Shown: piece by piece, positions 56,412-64,000 of the stretch
How positions within the stretch are numbered: the first letter of the stretch is position 1
Layout: each line of letters starts with the position of its first letter
Origin: Holtermannia corniformis
Taxonomy: Eukaryota > Basidiomycota > Tremellomycetes > Holtermanniales
Reading direction: 5' to 3'
Assembly: GCA_001599935.1 (NCBI GenBank)
Contig: BCIJ01000029.1
Span: 135,331-199,330, forward strand
DNA length: 64,000 bases
Made by a program: the position numbers and the translations under genes
The notes under the pieces: generated by a model
What the model saw: only the letters and a program-made list of their open reading frames with translations
What the model was told of the DNA's origin: nothing
The model's database searches: none

Positions 56412-56974
56412 ACTTACTGGTAGAAGTGAGTGTGCGCAATAATGTTGAATAGAGATGGACGTTGTGGTGCTGACGGAATGATCGGAAATGCGCCGACGCG
56501 GGGCTCTTTGAGTGGCGAGCTCTCAGATGGGTTAGTAGCGGCGCTGTCGGGATTATAGCCAGACCCAGGCGGAACTAGAGTAGATCCCGGGGAGCCTCGA
56601 TATAACCAACTGCCCCGACACGTACAGTCCCACTGGCCACGTGCTATCCTTCTTTCACGCCGGGTACGGGATCTGGGTCAGCATGTTCATTCAAGTTGTG
56701 ACAAACTCACTGTCTCATCGCCAGCACAAAGAATGTAAGCGTGTTAGCCCGACGACCCTATGAAGACTGCCTTTTGCTGATCGCCTCCGCACCGAGTTTG
56801 TTGACTCTGTCTAGACTGAAGGGCGATTGTTGCCGGCACAGAGGATGCAAGCTTGGTCATCGGGAATGCTTATGCTAGCGGAATAAAGTTGATGAAAGGA
56901 CGCCGAGGTGCAACATGATGCATGTCCTCACCCTAAGATCATGGCCGAGGTGAAGAGCCCGATCAACAACGCGT
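56412..56974. other. Intergenic region between CRN-like gene and NUP2
   Basis: About 560 bases between same-strand genes hold the promoter of the CRN-like gene and the NUP2 3' UTR. No coding frame with domain-like sequence was found. Confidence 0.5.
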
Positions 56975-59549
56975 CTACTTGCCCGCGGCCAGATCCTCCA
57001 CCTCGTGTTTGAGCGCATCGGCCAACGCCGTCGCCATGTCGCCCGTTTTGACCCGCAATGTGTAATTGGCAGGTTTCCCATCTTGATCAAACCCGAGAAA
57101 CGCGATATTCGAGCCCGTGACGACGGGCTTCATGGAAGCGTTCAACCCAAAGTTCTGTCCGCTTGTCAGCTATCACAGAGCCATGCGCAGAAAACGGCCA
57201 CTTACCAAGACCACTGAGCCGCCGGGATCTATCCGCGCAAGAATTCGACGTTTTCGCTGGCCCTCACCCTTCTCCCGTTTAATACGCAGCACGGCTATAC
57301 CCTGCGCTGTTTGCTTGCCATCGATCAACTTGAACACTTTACACCGCTGCTCCAGCACGGTCTCCTCGTTTTCTTCACCGACTCCTCCCGCCGCAGCAAG
57401 GTTGGTGCTGCTCGACGCCTCTGCCCGCTCTGCTTCCTCAGCAGGAGCTTCGTCGGGTGTACCGCTGCCCGAAGCCGTAGCCGAGGTGGCTGAGGGGCCA
57501 CCGAATCCGGCGAAAGGCTTTGGCTTGTCCTCTGCTGAAGTCGATCCAGAGCCAAAGCTGAAAGCTGGCTTAGCCGTGGCAGATGACCCAAAGGAAAAGG
57601 AGCTGGTCCCGCTTGCCTTCGGAGCGTCGCCGCCTGATGTTCCAAAGCTGAACGAGGGTGTTTTGGTACCATCGGTGCTGCCACTGGCGTTGGCACCAAA
57701 GCTGAAGCCAGACGTAGCCTTGGGCGCAGACGCAGAGCTTGATTCAGCTGGGGCAGGTGACGCCGCACCAAAGCTGAACGTTGGCTTTGTCGAAGCCGTC
57801 GGCGATGCTCCAAACGAAAACCCACTCTTGCTAGTCGTGCTTGGTGTACCGGTCGGTGTCGCACCGCCAAACGCAAGCGAAGGTGTGGATCCGCCTGGGC
57901 CAAACTTGCCGAGCTTTGATGCTGACGTGGATGCTGCACCGGACGCGAATGAGAATGTCTTTGGTGGTGTGGCGGCTGACGTGGCGGCTGATGGGTTCGC
58001 TGGACCGAATGAAAAGAGGGCCCCGGCCTTTGTAGGGGTCGAAGTCGAAGCGGGCGTTGGTGCTGGTGGTGCCGGTGCGTCTTTCGCCTTGTCCTCTGAG
58101 GGCACCACGACCGCCGGCGGACCCTTGAACATCGATGGCACTTCCCAAGCCTTCTTCTCCGCCTTGTCCTTCTCAGCATCACCGTTCGCTCCACCCGCGA
58201 TCAAGTCGCCAACCAGCTTGCTCGTCTCCGTCACCTTCTTCTCGTTAGGCTTGGCGGCGTCGGCCTTGCTTGCGCCGAAACCGAAGGAGAAGCCTGACGG
58301 AGCAGCCGCGCTTGACCCGGAAAGGGCTGGGACAAATCCGCCCTTTGGTGGGGCAGTAGAAGTGCTGGCGACGGGCGCAAGCAGCTTGAACGCGCCTACG
58401 CTTGGCGGGGCGATCGGCGGCTTGACCGTCGTCGACGCTGAAGCAGGCGCTGGCGCTGCGGGCTTTACCACCTCTGACCGCTTCCAGCCCGACTTCTTGG
58501 CTGCCTCGACTAACTTGCTCTCATATTGCTCAGCCAGAGATGCCAGAGCAACTGACAGATCCAGCAAAGGGTCAGCCTCGATTTGTCCAGTCAAGAAAGA
58601 AACAATCGAGGCGTTCAAGCCCCGCAATTGGATCAAGTATGCCGTCTCCTTTTCATCGACAACGCTGTTGGTCGAAGACGAGCCATTCGCTTGTAAAGCG
58701 GCAGGCGGCTCTTGTAGTTGTACTGTAGGGGAAGGTTTGCCAAAGCTGAAGCCGGAGACGGGCGACGGTGATGGCTTTTTGGTGGGTTCTGGTTCGCCTT
58801 GAGGCAATGTCGGGGTGGCACCGCCCGCTTTGAATGGCGAAGGGGGTTTCGGGACTGATTCGGCGGGCTTGGCGAATGCAGAGGGAGCCGATGACGCAGT
58901 GGATGCTCCGAACCCAAAAGAGGGCGTCTTGGAGGAAGTAGACGCAGCAACTGGCACCTTCTTGCTCGTGCCAAGAGAGAATGACGGTGTCGTCGATGAG
59001 GAGGCGGCACCAGATGAGCCAAAGGCAAAGCCAGAAAATGCTTTGGGAGCTTCAGCTGGTGGTGCGGTAGCGGCTGAGGTTGAAGAGGCGCCAAACGGGA
59101 AAGCCGGTGTTGGAGCGGCCGGTGTAGCCGCGCCGAATGAGAAACTACCGAAGGGTGAGGCAGACGGCGCTGCAGGCGCTGCTGGTTTGGCAGGAGCAGC
59201 AAACGGGTTTGCCTTGGTAACGAGAGTATCAGCCCGTCTTCTGGTATTCTGCAAACAACTCACCTGAGACGCCAGAGTAGGGGCAGAAGCAGAGGCAGCC
59301 GCAGGTACGCCTTTTCGCTTGGGCAGACCTCGAATCCTATGTCTGGTCAGTAGGCTTGCTCGAAATCGTCATCTCGTAGCCAACTCACACTCGTCCTTCC
59401 GCCGGCGCCGCAGGTCCACTGCCTGCCTGCTGCACCCGACCCATCAGTTGACCCTCTATGGCAACCACCGATTGACGCACCTGCTCGCCATCACTCGCGT
59501 CATCGCCGCCATCTTTCGTTAGCTGGTGTTCTGCTACCCTCTTTGGCAT
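56975..59549 (-). CDS. NUP2: FG nucleoporin Nup2/Nup50-like
   Basis: Mobile nuclear-basket nucleoporin that helps release import cargo from importin-alpha. The ATG at 59549 gives MPKRVAEHQLTKDGGDDASD and, after an intron, IRGLPKRKGVPAAA, the N-terminal importin-binding type of segment. A long Ser/Ala/Pro-rich region carries repeats such as FGSFSFGAA, FSGFAFGSS, PSFSFGTS, SGFSFGAN and FSFGSGS (FG and FSFG types). The C-terminal RanBP1-like domain reads RCKVFKLIDGKQTAQGIAVL, RIKREKGEG, RILARIDPGGSVVL, then NFGLNASMKPVVTGSNIAFL and a tail ending EDLAAGK. The last intron is in the Ran-binding domain. Stop TAG 56975-56977. The antisense strand is open for 561 codons, a by-product of the biased composition. 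Confidence 0.92.
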
Positions 59550-59769
59550 CCTGTTATGCCCTCTACCTTGCTCTTGACGCTCTGTGGACTGTTGAAGCGA
59601 ATACAATACGGATGAGGAATATGTTGGCTGCGATGTGAAATAGGCTGGCAGGACGCTCGCCTACTAGGCCCGCAGGTAGCCAGGCGTGCGAATTAGGCGT
59701 GAGTGGGTCAAGGTGGAGGTCCGACCACCGCTGTTCCGCTATCCTGGTCGTGACAACAGCCAGCGCACC

Positions 59770-60284
59770 ATGCCAGACGCTCTGTTCACAGGCCAGTGCC
59801 CATGCGGTACAGTCACATTCACAGGTACAAGCCAGCCATCCGACGTCAGCACATGCCACTGCCACGCCTGCCGCGACATCCCCTTCCCCTCCCGACTCAA
59901 CCCAGGGCTTAAACCGCACTACCGCACCTTTGCCGATTTCCCGTCATCTTCCATCTCTTTCCCTCCCAAAGCAATGGCCCACCTCGAGAAGAAGAGAAAC
60001 GGTGGCGCCGAACGCGCATTCTGTCGCGACTGTGGCGCCTCGATCTATATGACGTATGATGCGGTCCCGGACAGTCTCTGCGTCTCGGCGGAGATCTTGC
60101 GAGGGGATGGGCTTGAGTTGGAGATTTCAAAGCATATCTTTGTCGAAAGCCGTGATCCGGCTTTTGACTTGGATGCGGACGATTTGCCGAAATATCAGCG
60201 CTTCTCTCCTGCGTTCAGTGAACGCACGGGGGTCAACGTGAGTGTTGCTTGGCACGGCACGGAATTGCTTACGCCCTTCAGTAG
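59770..60284 (+). CDS. GFA/CENP-V-fold zinc protein
   Basis: Small zinc-binding protein of the glutathione-dependent formaldehyde-activating (GFA) / CENP-V fold. From ATG 59770 (MPDALFTGQCPCGTVTFTG) the cysteine pattern C-x-C...CHCHACR...FCRDCGASIY is present, with the ISFPPKAMAHLEK loop between. Total 156 residues. The domain ends ERTGVN; a GTGAGT donor follows and the next acceptor places TAG directly in frame, so the last exon may be only a stop. Without splicing the frame would run on to 60354. Many fungal GFA proteins have no proven substrate. Head-to-head with NUP2 (220 bases between starts). Confidence 0.8.
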
Positions 60285-60503
60285 GCTCTATCAACAAAAC
60301 TTTAGTGATCTCAGTAGTACTCGTTGTAACACTGTCATCCGTAAGGTCTTCTGAGAGTTCGTCTGTTGTCGCACACCGAGCGTACACCTTCATACCGTAT
60401 CCGCCAACACTCGATGACGTGTATACATCGCTTGGTACAAGCCCAGCCTCGTTCACCTCTATCCCGACATGAACATCTCACTCTACAGATCCAGCCATGC
60501 CGC

Positions 60504-62372
60504 TCATCGCTCGTACCCACTCCTCGGGCTCCGCCTCCCCCGCCCACTATAAGGCAGGTACTGCGCTAGCTCACCCATCTCATCCGGTCCACCCCGACGA
60601 TACGATTCGTACGCGCGCGCATACGGCTCGACGGACGTTCGGTTACGCGCGGGCAGGACGACGGCCGGTCCGAAATTGGACGGGTTCATGTGCGGATACG
60701 TCGGTGTGATTGTCTCGAGCGAGTGCGGTGGAGTGTCGATCGTCGGATGCGAGTAGTACGAGACTGATGATTCTGCGTGTGCTGCGCCGTACGTCAGTCC
60801 GTACGCGGTGAGAAGTAGCAGCACGCACAGAGCTCACTGTAGCTTCCTTCGCGCAGGTTGAGTCGTGAAGGGCCATGGTGCCGCACATGCTCACGCGACC
60901 AAGATGGCAAGACTGAGTTTGAGCGACTCAGCGCAGGCGAGAGACGCGGTGGACTGCGCATGCCAGCCTGCATGATCGTGGCCTTGCGCAGCTTTTCCTC
61001 GTCGCCTTGATACGGTCGCGGGCGGCGGTGTGTGCGCTCGTAGATCCCACACTCTGCGGGGGATTAGTGTTAATCACACGCGGTTTGTGGATACTGACTG
61101 TTGCAGAGCTGCAATCGTCAGCAGGCCTCTTAGAGTCCAAGCGCACTCACAATCTTGCCAGGATGCAGCACACTCTTGCGCCAGCTAGGCGGCTGTTTCG
61201 TATGGCAATTGTAGCACAGCCTCCGAATCTTGAAAAAGTCAGCTTCCATCAGTCTGCAAGGCCCGCCACTCACCGTAATCGTCTGCTTGACTTCGCTCTC
61301 GGTCGTCCATTTCACCATGCTCTCCGGTATCGTGGCCGGGATCTCATCAAACTCGGGCGTCGGCGAATGCGCCATCTTCTTCAGTCCGACCACGACGTCT
61401 TGGGCGTGTGAATGCGACGCCGATGCCGACTCGCCGTCTTCCGACGGCGTGCCCGACAACCCCGCCGTCGAGCCCCGGTGCGCTGCTGTGTAATCGCCAA
61501 TCGCGTCGGATGACGCCCACGACTGAAACGCTTGCGACGGGTTACTGATCGTGTTTGGGAGCGCTTGCGCTTGGCCTGGTGAGAGGCTCAGAGGCGGGTA
61601 GCGGTCCCATGCAGAGGGCGGAGGCGTTGCGAGCGGCATGAAACTGGCAGAGAGGGACGAGGTGCTTGCGCTCGATGGCGGTTTGCGCTCTTCCGGTGAC
61701 GGCAGTGCGTACGAGTTGCGCCGGTGGTGGTCCATCGAGACGGGGTACGAAACGTAGCGCCTGCCTTGGACTGGACCGGGGCCCGAAGTAATGTTGAGGA
61801 CCGAGCTTGCTCCTGACAGCGGTGAAGGCATGACGCCTTTGGCGCGCGGGAAGCGCCCGCCTGCAGGAGATGTCTGCAGTGGTGGCAGGGACGGGAGACT
61901 GCCTCTGCGCATCTCGTTGACGATGCCGCCTGTGCTGGCACCCGAGGCGAGCAGCATTGCGCGATTGCGATCGTACGCGACCGTCGTTGGGTCTGTTGGG
62001 TCCAAGGGACTGTACGGGAGCGTCGACTGCTCGGGCAGCTCGAACGACTGTGAGCTCGCGGCAGAGTAGCGACGTGCCCAGTGCGGATCGTCACCCCGTC
62101 CATCGGTGGCTGTTGACAGCGGCGGCATCATGTAGTGACTGGGTGGCGGATCGTAGCTTGGTGACGGAAGCGGCGAGGCTTGGGATTGTATGTAGGAGCT
62201 ATAGTAGAGATCAGCGCTGGCGCAGAATCGTCTACGGCACAGCAACCCACCCATACGCATCGTCGACTGCACGACGCTGCCACTCGCCCTCGCTAGGCTT
62301 GTAGCTCTCCATCCCGCCGTACTGTCCAGCCTTGATATGGTGTGTATACTGAGCTTCGAGCTGAGCGGCCAT
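60504..62372 (-). CDS. GATA-type zinc-finger transcription factor
   Basis: Predicted nuclear GATA-motif-binding regulator with one finger near the C-terminus. The finger reads CYNCHTKQPPSWRKSVLHPG, then KI-LCNKCGIYERTHRRPRP, that is C-x2-C-x18-C-x2-C with a basic tail, spread over three exons by introns inside the finger (between KI and LCN, and between LCN and KCG). A long Ser/Pro/Gly-rich N-terminal region precedes it. A Tyr/Pro/Arg-rich tail (SYYSHPTIDTPPHSLETI) ends RSPRSGYER. The ATG at 62372 (MAAQLEAQYTHHIKAGQYGG) is preferred; the frame continues upstream with a possible spliced exon (VDLVLLGACNPHEISIAL) but has no ATG there. Stop TGA 60504-60506. Nitrogen, light or iron regulation are options; nothing here distinguishes them. 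Confidence 0.82.
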
Positions 62373-63708
62373 GTCCAACTGCCAGGCGCAGGTGCCGTCG
62401 AGCCAGTCGAGGACCGAGTCGTAACACACTGTGGCGTACCGATCCGTCTGTGCGCTGTCCCCGTTGGCGTCAGTGATGCGCAAGCAAGTGAGATCCGACC
62501 TACCAGTGCGATCGAGATCTCGTGTGGATTGCAAGCACCTAGCAGCACCAAGTCCACCTGCGGGTCCTTCGTCGACGCGTCAACACCGCCTTGAGCCGGT
62601 CCTATACGTGTCCAGTCGGAACCCACCTCTTACACGCCCTCACCACCCTGCGCTGATCTCTGCTGACCGTCTGTTGTCAGCCCACGCGCCCGCGAGCGGG
62701 TTCGCAACCAGGAGGACGAGTGAAAAATTGCTTCGAGAACAGGTCGGGTGCGATCGCCGTGGCCGTGCTCAGGGGTCTCGCTCAATGAACCCTCCTTTGG
62801 CCGATGGCCCCGTGTCTAGGTGTTGAGCTGGGACGGCTCGGACGCGGACTGCGTGCTGACCGGGAAGCGTAGCGTTCGAGGGCGCCCGTCAGTCTCTGTT
62901 CTGCGCTGGGACGGCGGCGGACGTGGTCGCTGCGGGTCGCTAGTGTGACCACACTGGGTAGGGATCAGCGCACCCTCGGCTCTCGCGCCGTCGCTCGACG
63001 TACAACGCGCACGAGCTCTGCGCACCGACAGTGGACGGTAATCAAGGCTGAAACACCCCAAAGTGGGCACACTGGGATCTAGGGCCGCCGTCGATGAGGC
63101 CAAAGGACGGCTGATGCGCTGCTCACCGTCAGCCTCGGCGTCCGCAAGGGTCCCAACCAGGGGCTGGCTGGCATCCGAGCAGTCACTACCGCGCTCTCGG
63201 CTCTCTGGCCGCCGCTAAGCAAACCTCGGATGCAAAGGAAGCAAGGCAGCCACCGCGAGTCTGTGTACGCTCTGCCCACGGCCACCGACTGACCTCTGTG
63301 CTGATCGGATCCGCTGATGCTGATGCTGATGTGGGCACGGGAAGAGAGATCCCCGCATCCTTGCGAGCCATAAGTATGTTCTGGAACGGTCAATTGCATA
63401 TGGCCAGCTGTCAGCGACTTGTCCGTCAGGAGGTGACAAGGTCTTGACAGCTCGGCCCACGCTTGCCGAGGCGACGGCGCCCTGAATGTGGCGGCTGTCA
63501 GCGTCTCGTCAGTCGCGCGCGGACCGAGCAGTGTATAGGAGACCCCGATCCAGGCTGTACACCAGCTAGCTCGATCTCGGCGCGTCCGACCAAGCGATCT
63601 CAACAGTCGGCTAACGTAACATCTATACGATGCATTCCAATCCATATTGCCGTCCAACAGTGCACGCAAACCTCGCCTCGCCTCAACCCCGCCACGCACG
63701 CCCACGGC
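62373..63708. other. Long intergenic region, no gene recognised
   Basis: About 1.3 kb lies between the GATA gene and the SEC14 stop. Part near 62373-62626 may be coding as the first exon(s) of the GATA gene. Other frames (minus 63079-63705, plus 63463-63975) show no domains and random-like composition. No tRNA, repeat or clear promoter was seen. Confidence 0.45.
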
Positions 63709-64000
63709 CTACTTGGGTACCTGCGTCGCGAGCCACTCCTTGTTCCAAGGCCCCGCGTCCGTCAACGAGCACCCGTTCGGGCACTCGCACGTCCCACCGA
63801 GGTCCTTGGGCAGGTTGTCGGCGTCAATGTTCTGGAGGAGCTCGGTCTTGTAGCCCTTGCCGAGGATCTTGATCTTGGACACGGTGACTTCGTCGAGCCA
63901 TGGCTTGATCAGGGACCACACGGTCGAGAACAGGTAGGGGGCCTGTGGGTCAGCATTGTGCTGGCAAGCGTGTAGGCGTACATTGATGAGCCAGAATGTA
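63709..64000 (-). CDS. SEC14: Sec14 phosphatidylinositol transfer protein, 3' end
   Basis: C-terminal part of a CRAL-TRIO/Sec14 lipid-transfer protein that exchanges phosphatidylinositol and phosphatidylcholine and supports Golgi secretion. The last exon (63709-63942) reads APYLFSTVWSLIKPWLDEVT, VSKIKILGKGY, LLQNIDADNLPKDLGGTCEC then PNGCSLTDAGPWNKE and ends WLATQVPK (stop 63709-63711). An intron (63943-63981) precedes it and the preceding exon (63982-64000) supplies FWLIN, completing the FWLINAPYLFS block. The rest lies beyond the right edge. The close match to yeast Sec14 blocks (the lid helix and the NLPKDLGG turn) makes the assignment firm, although paralogues exist. Confidence 0.92.
   Translation of the reverse strand, partial: TFWLINVRLHACQHNADPQAPYLFSTVWSLIKPWLDEVTVSKIKILGKGYKTELLQNIDADNLPKDLGGTCECPNGCSLTDAGPWNKEWLATQVPK

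Noticed and set aside
57117..58802. 561-codon plus-strand open frame
   Set aside because: It is antisense to NUP2, whose FG repeats, Ran-binding domain and introns are clear. The frame is Ala/Pro/Leu-rich and arises because stop codons are rare opposite Ser/Ala/Gly/Phe repeats.
63079..63705. 208-codon minus-strand open frame next to SEC14
   Set aside because: No domain, contains repeated His-Gln-Ser runs typical of a shadow frame, and no splice structure.

Overview
The window is nuclear DNA from a fungus, most likely a basidiomycete with a compact, GC-rich genome. Genes are closely packed on both strands. Almost every one is cut by introns of about 40-60 nt with GT(N)NGT donors, a CTGAC/CTAAC branch site about 8-15 nt before the end, and an AG acceptor. 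Several families point to Basidiomycota: a beta-flanking-protein-like gene (DUF7721 type), a CsbD/Hmp1-like protein, a DUF6699 protein, a crinkler-like P-loop ATPase and a MYND/TPR protein. I cannot fix the genus. The intron style would fit a small-genome Pucciniomycotina species, but that is inference. I saw no transposon, CRISPR array, rRNA or organelle sequence.

Layout. 0-5.3 kb (minus strand): a gene running off the left edge, a Zn2Cys6 transcription factor and a secreted M28 peptidase. 5.9-10.7 kb: a 15-exon PMC1-type Ca2+-ATPase. 10.8-14.2 kb (minus): a DUF6699 protein and a C2H2 zinc-finger regulator. 15.6-17.4 kb (minus): a seven-helix receptor, divergent from a CsbD/Hmp1-like gene (17.8-18.5 kb). 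18.5-21.0 kb (minus): the choline-transporter-like PNS1. 21.3-22.0 kb: centromeric histone H3 (CENP-A). 22.9-24.5 kb (minus): a run of small single-helix proteins. 24.7-27.2 kb (minus): STI1. 27.5-34.2 kb (plus): DUF7721 protein, ArfGAP, TPR/MYND protein and S-adenosylmethionine decarboxylase, followed by an intron-containing tRNA-Arg. 34.8-36.6 kb (minus): ERG24. 37.0-38.0 kb: AlkB-like dioxygenase. 38.1-39.1 kb (minus): RPS3. 39.3-40.2 kb: KEI1. 40.5-42.3 kb: a membrane protein divergent from EMC10. 42.8-43.8 kb: RPL9. 44.6-46.8 kb: a GPI-anchored-looking alpha-amylase. 47-49.8 kb: a type I DnaJ convergent with an Alba protein. 50.0-52.3 kb: CCT5. 52.6-56.4 kb (minus): an aldo/keto reductase and a crinkler-like ATPase. 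57.0-59.5 kb (minus): NUP2. 59.8-60.3 kb: a GFA/CENP-V-fold protein. 60.5-62.4 kb (minus): a GATA factor. Right edge (minus): the 3' end of SEC14.

There are no operons and neighbours are mostly unrelated housekeeping genes. Loose themes are protein folding (STI1, DnaJ, CCT5), membrane lipids (PNS1, ERG24, KEI1, SEC14), nuclear and chromatin functions (CENP-A, NUP2, Alba, AlkB) and three or four transcription regulators. The most distinctive feature is gene architecture: microexons of 6-22 nt that split invariant motifs (the DnaJ HPD, the Zn2Cys6 cluster), a GC-AG intron at the SAMDC self-cleavage site, and terminal exons holding little more than a stop codon. Exon models were built by hand from splice consensus and frame continuity and have not been checked against transcripts.
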